DNA from: Candidatus Kuenenbacteria bacterium CG_4_8_14_3_um_filter_39_15
Lineage (GTDB): Bacteria; Patescibacteriota; Patescibacteriia; UBA2196; GWA2-42-15
Assembly: GCA_002782365.1 (NCBI GenBank)
Contig: PFHP01000001.1
Location: forward strand, 1 to 11,566
DNA length: 11,566 nt
Reading direction: 5' to 3'
The position numbers were made by a program, and so were the translations under genes. How positions within the stretch are numbered: position 1 is the stretch's first letter; each line of letters opens with the position of its first letter. Of the stretch, positions 1-6,763 are shown piece by piece. A model generated the notes under the pieces. That model was given only the letters and a program-made list of their open reading frames with translations, had not been told where the DNA came from and ran no database searches.

Positions 1-687
1 TTCAAGTTTAGCGCAAATGGGAATTGAGTTTGGAATTACGGGTTTAAAGTTATTGAGTTGTTCTTCACCAATGTTTTCAATAAATAGTTCTGGTTTTAAA
101 CTTAGCAGGCTTAAGCCCTTAATAAATTTTTGTTCATCATCTTTTAGTTCAGCAATATCAGGTTTTTTGCCCTTGTCCAAGGCAATGATAATATTTTTCA
201 AAATTATTTTTTGTCCGGGCGCGTCTTTGTCATTTGATTTTATTTTGCTTTCAATTTTGATCAATACTTTTTCAATCGTGGCAATATCAGCCATAGCCAG
301 CTCGGTTTCTATGGTATTTAAATCTTCTCCAGGTTCAATTTTGCCGGCAACATGCGTGACGTTTTCATCCTGGAAATTTCTGATGACATGAGCAATTGCG
401 TCAACCTCGCGGATATGAGAGAGAAATTGGTTGCCCAAGCCCTCGCCTTTATGGGCGTTTTTAACCAGTCCGGCAATGTCAACAAATTCAATGGCTGCCG
501 GGACAATTTTTTCAGAATGATAAAGATCGGCGAGCTGTTGGAGCCGCTCATCCGGCACTGCCACCACCCCGACGTTGGGGTCAATGGTGCAGAAGGGATA
601 ATTTGAAGTGTCAACTTGTTTTTTAGTCAGGGCCTTGAAAAGAGTGCTTTTGCCAACATTTGGTAGACCCACTATTCCTATTTTCAT
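1..687 (-). CDS. ychF: YchF/OLA1-family ATPase (translation-associated P-loop protein), C-terminus cut by window edge
   Basis: The first 229 residues are visible, out of roughly 360 usual for the family. The frame is open from the ATG at 687 to base 1. The N-terminus holds the Obg-type Walker A, GLPNVGKST (residues 7-15), then the family block NYPFCTIDPNVGVV (residues 29-43 or so) and the switch/Walker B block DIAGLVKNAHKGEGLGNQFL (81-100). The specificity loop reads NxxE (ENIGEE) rather than the NKxD of true GTPases. That substitution is known to make YchF prefer ATP. The visible part ends in PICAKLE, just before the coiled-coil and TGS regions. The family binds ribosomes and is linked to redox stress and translation; that role is family knowledge, not visible here. 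No clear Shine-Dalgarno precedes the ATG. Confidence 0.97.
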   Translation of the reverse strand, partial: MKIGIVGLPNVGKSTLFKALTKKQVDTSNYPFCTIDPNVGVVAVPDERLQQLADLYHSEKIVPAAIEFVDIAGLVKNAHKGEGLGNQFLSHIREVDAIAHVIRNFQDENVTHVAGKIEPGEDLNTIETELAMADIATIEKVLIKIESKIKSNDKDAPGQKIILKNIIIALDKGKKPDIAELKDDEQKFIKGLSLLSLKPELFIENIGEEQLNNFKPVIPNSIPICAKLE

Positions 688-850
688 GTTTTTGTGGATT
701 AATATCTTAAATTTTAAATTTTAAATTACAAATTTTAAATCAAATCTTAATTTTAAATTTTAAAATTAAATCATTTAAAATTCATTTAAAATTTAAAACT
801 GGAAATTTAAAATTTGATTATATTTAATTTACCATTTAATATTAATAATA
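688..850. repeat. AT-rich spacer built from degenerate TTTAAAATT / AATTTTAAA words
   Basis: This divergent spacer between ychF and the PIN gene is almost entirely A and T. It repeats close variants of AATTTTAAATTT, many of them self-complementary. Similar words recur at 8461-8505 and 8565-8640, and related heptamers occur inside elp3. Both flanking promoters must lie here, but the base composition makes any -10 or -35 call unreliable, so none is assigned. Confidence 0.6.
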
Positions 851-858
851 TCAAGCTT

Positions 859-1320
859 ATGTTAACTATAGTCATTGATACTAATATATTAATAGATGCC
901 TGGCAGGATGATTTTAGCTATGCCCGGCGGATTATTGATGAGGTAGTAACTGGCAATATCCGGGCAGTGGCATCGCATAAAATTTGGCGGGAGTACCAGT
1001 TGATTTTTGATAAATTAATTAATAATTCCCGCCATTATGAAATGGCCCAAAGGTTTTTTTATGCAGTTGAAGAGGTCCAACCACAGACTAGAATCCGGGT
1101 AGTTAAATATGATCAGCAGGATAATAAATTTTTTGACGCGGCCGTAGCGGGCCAGGCGGAGTATATTATTTCCAATGATTGCCATTTATGGGAAATTGGA
1201 GAATATCAGGGGATTCAGGTAAAGAAACCCGAAGATTTCTGGATAGAATATAAAAATAAGAATGATGACACCGGGAGTGAAAACTGGCAGGCTTGGATGA
1301 AAAATGTGATGGGCAGATAA
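859..1320 (+). CDS. PIN-domain protein, putative toxin (COG1569-like), no antitoxin beside it
   Basis: This is a predicted Mg-dependent ribonuclease of the PIN fold, 153 residues from the ATG at 859. I prefer that start because the family begins at the first strand (LTIVIDTNILIDAW). The frame is open upstream to an ATG at 814, but that would add 15 unrelated residues. The acidic active-site set is present: D7 (VIDTN), E45 (WREYQ), D88 (QQDNKFFD, with D93 nearby) and D107 (ISND). The C-terminus ends the fold with GIQVKKPEDFW and then a short charged tail. The arrangement matches the 'toxin component, PIN family' group. No small antitoxin gene lies on either side, since ychF is upstream on the other strand and an ABC gene follows convergently. 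It may therefore be an orphan toxin or an RNA-processing nuclease. There is no strong ribosome site. Confidence 0.9.
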   Translation: MLTIVIDTNILIDAWQDDFSYARRIIDEVVTGNIRAVASHKIWREYQLIFDKLINNSRHYEMAQRFFYAVEEVQPQTRIRVVKYDQQDNKFFDAAVAGQAEYIISNDCHLWEIGEYQGIQVKKPEDFWIEYKNKNDDTGSENWQAWMKNVMGR

Positions 1321-1335
1321 TTTAAGTTAATCATA

Positions 1336-1358
1336 AAACCCCGATTGAGTCGGGGTTT
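1336..1358. terminator. Bidirectional intrinsic terminator between the convergent PIN and ABC genes
   Basis: A nine-base-pair stem AAACCCCGA (1336-1344) and TCGGGGTTT (1350-1358) encloses the loop TTGAG. T-rich sequence follows on both strands. The hairpin shares two bases with the stop codon of the ABC gene (TAA, 1359-1357), so it is tightly packed. Confidence 0.85.
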
Positions 1359-3144
1359 ACTTTAATTCTCCCAGTGCCTGTAATTTGAGTAAATCAGTAT
1401 AAAGCCCCTTTTCATTTTTGAGCAGTTCCTGATGATTGCCTGATTCTATAATCCGGCCTTGATCAATGACAAAAATTTTATCTGCGCCAATAACAGTGGA
1501 CAGGCGGTGAGCAATGATAATCATCGTCTGTTTTCTAGCAATACGTTCGATTGAAGCCTGGATTAATTTTTCAGAGTGACTGTCAAGATTTGAAGTGGCT
1601 TCATCAAAGATGAGTATGCTTGGTTTGGCCAGAATGGCGCGGGCAATGCCCACCCGTTGTTTTTGCCCGCCGGAGAGCCTGATGCCCCGTTCGCCCACAA
1701 GCGTGTTTAAGCCCCTGTCAAGAGTATCAATGAAATCAATATTGGCAATTTGAGCGGCGTTTTTAATTTCAGCCAACGTGGCGTTGGTTTTACCATAGGC
1801 AATGTTTTCTTTCAGGGTGGTATTGAACATTTCAACGTCTTGGGGAACAATAGCTAAATTTTTCCGGTATTGGTGAATGTCATAATCCCTGATGTCTCTG
1901 CCATCAACAAGAATATGGCCGCTGGCTACGTCATAGTGGCGGTAGAGCAGTTTTACCACGGTGGTTTTGCCGCCGCCTGACGGGCCGACAAGCGCGATGG
2001 TTTCCCCAGGCTTTATCTCAAAATTAACCTTGCTGATGGCCGGGGTCTTGCTTTTTTTATGATAAGAAAAGGAAACATTGCTGAATTTTATTTGGCCACG
2101 GAGGGGGTGTTTCAACTTGATTTGCGGGTTATTGGTAAGAGAACTTTTTTCATCCAGCAGCCTAGTAACCCGTTCAACAGCGGTTGAGCTCTCAATTAAG
2201 TGGTCATAAGTGCGGGAAATTCTGAAAAGAGAGTGGTAAGCTGTTTCAGACAGGGTAATAAAAAAGACAAAGGAGCCAATGGAAATACTGCCGTGCCAGG
2301 CTAGAAAAGCGCCGTAGAAGATAACGGCGATTCTGCCGAAATCAATAATGAAGCCTCTTAAAACATTGTAATTGAGAACCAGGCGCCATTCCCGGCCTTC
2401 TATTTTTTTAATGTGGTCGCGGATGTTTTGGAATTTTTTGGTTTCTTTAAGTTCGGCCACAAAAGATTGGACGGTGTAGATGTTTATGATTGATTGGCCG
2501 AGGATGCCGGAGGCGTTCTCGTATTCTTCATGGCGGGTTCTTCTCATCGGGTTGACCCGTTTATTCATGGCAAAGGTGATGAGCAGAAAAATGGGAATAA
2601 AAACGATGAAAATTAATGACACCCGCCAGTTAAAATAGAGCATTAGGATAAAAGTGAAAGTAATGCTGGCAACGGTCGGCCAGAATTCCCAAGTGGCATT
2701 AGTCATCAGTTCAGTCAGTTTGTCTACGCCGCGCTGGACCCTGATGATTTTATTGCCCGTATTTTCCCGTTCGTGGTAGCCAAGCGATAGGGAAATCAAT
2801 TTTTTTTGCAGAGTGATGGGCAGGTAATATTCCATATCAATCAGAAAATCAAAAATGCGGCGGTCTTTATAGTAATGGATCAGAGTTGAAAAGCCGTCAG
2901 AGACAAAAATTAAGGCGATTAAAACCAAGAGCTCCTTAATTTTTCGCTGGTCAAAATTTTCTATATGTTCAATGACAAGTTTTAAAAAATAAGGGCTGAC
3001 TAGGCGGGATAATTCAAAAAGCGAGACCATGACAAAAAGCCAGATCATCCGATGTTGAAATGGTTTTAAAATTGACCAGAGGTTAAGCCAGAAGTCTTTA
3101 TTAATTTGGTTTTGTTGTTTTGACATAACAAAACAGTCTATCAT
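1357..3144 (-). CDS. ABC exporter half-transporter (MsbA/multidrug type, fused membrane and ATPase domains)
   Basis: This 595-residue protein has an N-terminal six-helix exporter domain (about residues 30-325) followed by a nucleotide-binding domain. ATPase motifs are all intact: A-loop Tyr361, Walker A GPSGGGKTT (387-395), Q-loop VPQD (433-436), signature LSGGQKQR (490-497), Walker B ILIFDEAT (510-517), D-loop SNLD, and switch His546 in IIAHRL. It should act as a homodimer or as one half of a heterodimer in the inner membrane. The substrate cannot be told; lipids, drugs or peptides are typical. The start is uncertain. The ATG at 3144 is the longest, but the ATG at 3126 (MSKQQNQ) starts closer to the usual N-terminus, and neither has a Shine-Dalgarno. 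It lies downstream of the 106-residue orphan and may share its promoter. Confidence 0.95.
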   Translation of the reverse strand: MIDCFVMSKQQNQINKDFWLNLWSILKPFQHRMIWLFVMVSLFELSRLVSPYFLKLVIEHIENFDQRKIKELLVLIALIFVSDGFSTLIHYYKDRRIFDFLIDMEYYLPITLQKKLISLSLGYHERENTGNKIIRVQRGVDKLTELMTNATWEFWPTVASITFTFILMLYFNWRVSLIFIVFIPIFLLITFAMNKRVNPMRRTRHEEYENASGILGQSIINIYTVQSFVAELKETKKFQNIRDHIKKIEGREWRLVLNYNVLRGFIIDFGRIAVIFYGAFLAWHGSISIGSFVFFITLSETAYHSLFRISRTYDHLIESSTAVERVTRLLDEKSSLTNNPQIKLKHPLRGQIKFSNVSFSYHKKSKTPAISKVNFEIKPGETIALVGPSGGGKTTVVKLLYRHYDVASGHILVDGRDIRDYDIHQYRKNLAIVPQDVEMFNTTLKENIAYGKTNATLAEIKNAAQIANIDFIDTLDRGLNTLVGERGIRLSGGQKQRVGIARAILAKPSILIFDEATSNLDSHSEKLIQASIERIARKQTMIIIAHRLSTVIGADKIFVIDQGRIIESGNHQELLKNEKGLYTDLLKLQALGELK

Positions 3145-3282
3145 TATTATCTGAATTTAAACAGAATTCAATATGACAAACTATGACCAAAAAATAGCTG
3201 GTTAAAACAATAAAACCAAGATACTTAAAAACAGACTCAATAAAAATTTTATTCTCCTTTGCTATGTTCAACTGCAGCGCCG

Positions 3283-3603
3283 CTATTTATCACCTTTTAG
3301 TTCCTTGACTTTTTCCACAGCCCACGGGCCGATTTGTTCAGCCAGCTTAAGCATTCCCTTATAGTCATATAAAACGGCCAGGACATCTAATTCTGTTCTG
3401 GCCAGTATTAGATGCAGAATTCTTGCGGCCATTTCAGGATCATCCTCATAATTGTCCGCGGCCATTTGAATGGCGGTTTTGAAATCATTCGGCATAATAG
3501 GCCCTCTATTATCTAGGATTTCATAATACTTTTTTAAATCGTTTTTTTTGTCTTTTTGTTCGACATCTGGGGTTTTTTCTTCGATTGGATTGTCGCGATT
3601 CAT
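3283..3603 (-). CDS. Small charged protein of unknown function (106 aa)
   Basis: I do not recognise this protein. The first 27 or so residues are a highly charged, probably disordered tail (Glu, Asp, Lys rich). The remainder looks like a soluble helical domain with a Glu/Asp-rich middle (NYEDDPEMAARIL) and a basic C-terminal helix ending KVKELKGDK. There is no signal peptide, membrane span or cysteine. The best evidence that it is real is the consensus promoter 85 bases upstream on the same strand and codon use like its neighbours. It ends in TAG. No Shine-Dalgarno precedes the ATG at 3603. The ABC exporter gene follows on the same strand after about 140 bases, so the two may be cotranscribed. 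Confidence 0.75.
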   Translation of the reverse strand: MNRDNPIEEKTPDVEQKDKKNDLKKYYEILDNRGPIMPNDFKTAIQMAADNYEDDPEMAARILHLILARTELDVLAVLYDYKGMLKLAEQIGPWAVEKVKELKGDK

Positions 3604-3688
3604 AAATTTAAAATATTTTTAAATTATTAAATAATCTACGATTAAATCAAATTAACCACTATATTAACTCGACCTTTATGTCACTTCC

Positions 3689-3719
3689 ATTATAACACAT
3701 TTTAAACATAAGCTGTCAA
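3689..3719 (-). promoter_or_regulatory. Sigma-70-type promoter for the 106-aa gene
   Basis: On the minus strand there is a perfect -35 TTGACA (3719-3714), a 19-base spacer and a perfect -10 TATAAT (3694-3689). TG one base upstream of the -10 makes it an extended -10, which can offset the long spacer. Transcription would start near 3682, giving a leader of about 80 bases before the ATG at 3603. Confidence 0.75.
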
Positions 3720-3753
3720 ATTGGTGCACTGCTCCATGTTACAGTTTATGACC

Positions 3754-3782
3754 TTGCCAAAATTTAAAATACCAGCTACGAT
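3754..3782 (+). promoter_or_regulatory. Possible promoter for the 58-aa membrane peptide
   Basis: TTGCCA (3754-3759, five of six consensus bases) is followed after 17 bases by TACGAT (3777-3782, four of six). Spacing is ideal and the orientation fits the gene that starts at 3838. The -10 is weak, so this is tentative. Confidence 0.4.
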
Positions 3783-3837
3783 AAAATCAAAAGTCTTAAC
3801 TGGTTTTTTTAAAATCAATTTTAGAGGGAGGAATAAA

Positions 3838-4014
3838 ATGTTACGGAGAATTCTTAATGTATGTCATATCTTTATTGATATGTGCACTGATGAAAATAAT
3901 CTTGATCCAAATCAAAGAGTAACTAGAGTGGAGGTTAAAGCCGGGCTTATTGCTTTAATATCAGTCATTCTTTTTTTAATGTTGCTTTGTTTTTATGCAG
4001 ACAACATTTTTTAA
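3838..4014 (+). CDS. Small single-span membrane peptide of unknown function (58 aa)
   Basis: The start at 3838 is fixed by GAGGGAGG (3824-3831) six bases upstream, the strongest Shine-Dalgarno in the window. The frame is open further upstream to 3721 but nothing supports that. The protein has a cytosolic-looking N-terminal part with Arg3, Arg4, Arg27, Arg30 and Lys34, and two cysteines at about 9 and 16. One hydrophobic helix follows at about 35-53, then a short tail (ADNIF). The positive charges before the helix suggest N-in topology. Its last 39 bases overlap the 3' end of folD on the opposite strand. It matches no family I know. Possible roles include a small regulatory membrane peptide or a type I toxin-like peptide, and neither is shown. 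Confidence 0.6.
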   Translation: MLRRILNVCHIFIDMCTDENNLDPNQRVTRVEVKAGLIALISVILFLMLLCFYADNIF

Positions 4015-4803
4015 AAGCATTGCCACAGTGATTGGTCCAATACCGCCTGGAACAGGAGTAACCCAGGCGGCTTTTTTTTTAACATTGTCAAAATCTACGT
4101 CGCCGACTGTTTTGCCGTTTACTTTATTTATACCCACGTCTATAATAACAGCATTTTTTTTAACATAATTTGCCGTGATAAAATTCGGCCGGCCGATGGC
4201 GACAATTAAAATGTCAGCTTGTCTGCATTTTTTAGGCAGGTTTTTGGTTTGGGAGTCATAGATGCTAGTCTGCCGGGCACGTTTTTTAAGATAATAATAT
4301 GTTGGCAGGCCGGCAATTTTGCTTTTGCCGATTATGGCAACCGATTTATTTTTTAAATTTACTGATTTTAAAGCCTCAATAATGGCGCCAGTGGTGGCTG
4401 GGAGAATTAAGGGGGTTTGGCCGCGTTTTAATTGATTGAGATTTTTGGGGTGGATGCCATCGGCATCTTTTTTAGGATCAATAGTTAAAATTATTTTATC
4501 TGTATCAAGATGTCTGGGCAGAGGCAGCTGCACCAGGATGGCGGTTATTTTTGGATTATTGTTTAATTCACTTATTAATCCAATGATTTTTGATTGTTTG
4601 GTTTTTTCAGGCAGTAAATATTTTTTAAAGCCGATGTTTATTTCTTTGGCGCGTTTTTCTTTGATTTTGATATAAAGATGGGAGGCTGGATTTTTACCGA
4701 TTAAAATAACGGCTAAAAGGGGTTTTATTTTTAGTTTTTTGGTTTTTCCCTTGAGTCCAGTTAAGATTTTATTGGAAATTTTTTGACCGTTGATGAGTTT
4801 CAT
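3976..4803 (-). CDS. folD: Bifunctional methylene-THF dehydrogenase / methenyl-THF cyclohydrolase
   Basis: The enzyme converts 5,10-methylene-THF to methenyl-THF (NADP-dependent) and then to 10-formyl-THF, in the cytosol. The 275-residue length is normal. Catalytic residues are present: Tyr44 and Lys48 (SHLYIKIKEK), Gln92 in VQLPLP (91-96) and Asp115 in KDADGIHP. The NADP-binding region has GKSKIAGLP (159-167), AIGRPNFI and IDVGIN, and the C-terminus has TPVPGGIGPITVAMLLKN. The usual PCTP motif reads PATT (135-138), and the usual CHS before the dinucleotide loop reads YDS, so this is a divergent member that keeps the catalytic core. It starts 33 bases after the glyA stop and is surely cotranscribed with it. 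There is only a weak GAGG sequence about 20 bases upstream. Its 3' end overlaps the 58-aa gene on the other strand. Confidence 0.96.
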   Translation of the reverse strand: MKLINGQKISNKILTGLKGKTKKLKIKPLLAVILIGKNPASHLYIKIKEKRAKEINIGFKKYLLPEKTKQSKIIGLISELNNNPKITAILVQLPLPRHLDTDKIILTIDPKKDADGIHPKNLNQLKRGQTPLILPATTGAIIEALKSVNLKNKSVAIIGKSKIAGLPTYYYLKKRARQTSIYDSQTKNLPKKCRQADILIVAIGRPNFITANYVKKNAVIIDVGINKVNGKTVGDVDFDNVKKKAAWVTPVPGGIGPITVAMLLKNVVCIKTKQH

Positions 4804-4836
4804 GTGTTTAAGAGCAACGCCTCGGCACTAGTTCAT

Positions 4837-6087
4837 TCATTTGTTTATTCCCGGCAGGGGAAATTTTTTACACAGTGACCTGACTTGAGATTTAATTTTC
4901 TTAAGTTGTGATTTATTGCCGCGGTTTTTAATTGCCCGGTTGATCAGCTGGACAATTTTTTTAACTTCAGATATGCCCATGCCGCGGCTGGTAAGTGCTG
5001 GCGTGCCCAAGCGGATGCCGGAAGGATTCATTGGTGGATTAGGGTCATTGGGAATAGTTGAGCGGTTGACAGAAATGCCGACTTGCTCAAGAGTTTGTTC
5101 CGCCTCTCTGCCAGTCAATCCCTGGTTGGTCAGATTAACGACTATTAAATGATTGTCACTGCCGCCCGAGACTATTTGATAGCCTAATTTTTGCAATTCA
5201 GCCGCCAGAGTTTGGCAGTTTTTAATAATTTGAGCGGCATATTTTTTAAATGACGGTTTTAAGGCTTCGCCAAAAGCCACGGCTTTAGCCGCGGTAATGT
5301 GGTCATGCGGACCGCCTTGCATGCCGGGAAAAACCGAACGGTCAATTTGTTTGGCGTATTTTTCTTGACACATTATAATTGCGCCTCGCGGACCGCGCAG
5401 GGTTTTATGGGTAGTAGTGGAAACAACGTCGCAAATTGGCACTGGATTTTTTAACAGGCCGGCGGCAATCAGGCCGGCGGTATGGGCAATGTCGGCAAAG
5501 AGAAAAGCCCCTACCTCGTCTGCAATTTTACGGAATTTATTCCATTCTATTTCCCTGGAATAGGCGCTATAGCCGGCAACAATCATTTGGGGTTTTTCTT
5601 TTTTAGCCAGTTTTTTGACAGCTTCCATGTTGATTTTACCTGTTTTTTTATCTACCTCATACTGGACAAAGTTATAGAGCATGCCGGAAAAATTAACTGG
5701 ATGGCCATGGGAAAGATGGCCGCCATGGTCAAGTTTTAAGCCTAGGACCTTATCGCCTGGTTTGAGGAAAGCCATATAGACTGCGGCATTGGCCGGTGAG
5801 CCGGAGAGAGGCTGGACATTGACATGTTCTGCTTTAAATAGTTTTTTGGCGCGTTTAATTGCCAGGGTTTCAATATTATCAATAATTTGGTTGCCGCCGT
5901 AATAACGTTTGCCGGGATAGCCTTCGGAATATTTATTAGTCAGCACCGTGGCCATGGCTTCAAGCACTGCCGGGGAAACGTAATTTTCTGAAGCAATCAT
6001 TTCCAGCTCGTCAGCTTGGCGAGCCATTTCAGCTTTGATAATATTCCAGACTTCAGGGTCTTGTTTTTTAAGATGAGTGTAATTCAT
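4837..6087 (-). CDS. glyA: Serine hydroxymethyltransferase
   Basis: This PLP enzyme interconverts serine + THF with glycine + methylene-THF. The 416-residue length is typical. Visible motifs are ASENYVSPAV (32-41), YPGKRYYGG (57-65), the PLP-contacting DIAHTAGL with Asp199 and His202, and the Schiff-base Lys228 in TTTHKTLRGPRG. It ends PLPGINK with a TGA stop. Its product is the substrate of FolD, encoded immediately downstream. The ribosome site GGGGAGGAG ends 11 bases before the ATG and lies inside the terminal arm of the upstream hairpin element, so access to it could depend on RNA folding. No promoter was found in the 149-base gap to the Nudix gene, so it is probably read from the Nudix promoter. 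Confidence 0.98.
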   Translation of the reverse strand: MNYTHLKKQDPEVWNIIKAEMARQADELEMIASENYVSPAVLEAMATVLTNKYSEGYPGKRYYGGNQIIDNIETLAIKRAKKLFKAEHVNVQPLSGSPANAAVYMAFLKPGDKVLGLKLDHGGHLSHGHPVNFSGMLYNFVQYEVDKKTGKINMEAVKKLAKKEKPQMIVAGYSAYSREIEWNKFRKIADEVGAFLFADIAHTAGLIAAGLLKNPVPICDVVSTTTHKTLRGPRGAIIMCQEKYAKQIDRSVFPGMQGGPHDHITAAKAVAFGEALKPSFKKYAAQIIKNCQTLAAELQKLGYQIVSGGSDNHLIVVNLTNQGLTGREAEQTLEQVGISVNRSTIPNDPNPPMNPSGIRLGTPALTSRGMGISEVKKIVQLINRAIKNRGNKSQLKKIKSQVRSLCKKFPLPGINK

Positions 6088-6098
6088 AAAATATTTGT

Positions 6099-6234
6099 CT
6101 CCTCCCCTTATTAAGGGGAGGTGTTCCCGACTTTATGTCGGGGACAGAGGGGTATGAATATTAATAAATTTTTACTACCCCGCTCCGACGTCGCTTCACT
6201 CGTCGGAGCACCCCTCCTTTTAAAGGAGGGGAGA
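6099..6234. repeat. MITE-like element of four hairpins with matching inverted ends
   Basis: Four stems follow one another. They are CCTCCCCTT/AAGGGGAGG (6101-6109 with 6113-6121); TGTTCCCGA/TCGGGGACA (6122-6130 with 6138-6146, one G-T wobble); GCTCCGACG/CGTCGGAGC (6182-6190 with 6201-6209); and CCCCTCCTTT/AAAGGAGGGG (6211-6220 with 6222-6231). The middle closes by GGGGTA (6149-6154) pairing with TACCCC (6176-6181), and the two ends are near mirror images of each other. The element fills the whole gap between the Nudix stop and the glyA ribosome site. The architecture is that of a non-autonomous mobile or REP-like repeat. Confidence 0.8.
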
Positions 6235-6236
6235 TT

Positions 6237-6722
6237 TTATTTATTTATTTTTTTGTAAGCTTCAATTATCGGTTTAATATTTGGCGCGCAATCAGCTGGC
6301 AGATTATTAATATCAAACCATTGCATAGCTAGAACTTCTTTGCCTTTTCTAGGTTCATTATTAATTTCAGCTAAATAATGAATGAGAATTATTAATTCCG
6401 GTTTTTCAGCGCCTGTTTCAGGTATTTCTTGCCACAATGCCATAGTTGGCAGGATGCCAATTATTTTGACTTCAAGTCCAATTTCTTCTTTAGCTTCGCG
6501 CACAGCATTTTCTTCAAGCGACCAGCCTTTGAGTAATTTGCCGCCGCAAAATTTCCATTTTAATTCATCAACTGGTTTGTCGCCATGTTTGACAAGCAGG
6601 GTTTGAGGTTTGCCCTTGTGTTTCTGGATAATTACCGGGCCAGAAGCAATCATTGTTTTAAATAAGCCAATTTCACTTGCTTTGGTTTGGTTGATTGATT
6701 GTGGGTTTTGCGCTTTGTTCAT
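6237..6722 (-). CDS. Nudix hydrolase family protein with a substituted Nudix box
   Basis: This 161-residue protein carries a Nudix box at residues 61-83. The metal-binding part REAKEEIGL (75-83, with Glu76, Glu79 and Glu80) is intact and the box begins with GG at 60-61. The first conserved glutamate of G-x5-E is Trp67 (KGWSLEEN), an uncommon change read from a clear TGG codon. The strands VIIQKHKGKPQTLLV before the box and QWFDINNLP after it fit the fold, which hydrolyses nucleoside diphosphates linked to other groups. The substrate is unknown. The N-terminal 20 residues are extra and polar. An AAGG lies eight bases before the ATG, and an extended -10 lies about 30 bases upstream. glyA and folD follow. 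Confidence 0.9.
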   Translation of the reverse strand: MNKAQNPQSINQTKASEIGLFKTMIASGPVIIQKHKGKPQTLLVKHGDKPVDELKWKFCGGKLLKGWSLEENAVREAKEEIGLEVKIIGILPTMALWQEIPETGAEKPELIILIHYLAEINNEPRKGKEVLAMQWFDINNLPADCAPNIKPIIEAYKKINK

Positions 6723-6751
6723 AAGGTTTGCCTTAATTATTAAGCAGGTTT

Positions 6752-6760
6752 ATTATAGCA
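6752..6760 (-). promoter_or_regulatory. Extended -10 promoter for the Nudix gene (and probably glyA-folD)
   Basis: The minus strand reads TGCTATAAT (6760-6752): a perfect -10 with the TGn extension. The -35 position is poor, which is usual for extended -10 promoters. It sits immediately after the elp3 stop codon (6766-6764), giving a leader of only about 23 bases before the ATG at 6722. Confidence 0.55.
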
Positions 6761-6763
6761 GAT

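Noticed and set aside
17..606. Open frames on both strands at 17-391, 318-614 and 352-606
   Set aside because: They lie inside the clear ychF gene in other frames and show no family features.
688..850. Individual promoter boxes for ychF and the PIN gene
   Set aside because: In nearly pure AT sequence many -10-like matches arise by chance and no good -35 stands out.
4837..4839. TGA read as glycine (Gracilibacteria/SR1 code)
   Set aside because: TGA ends glyA at the expected length and all long genes are complete without in-frame TGA.
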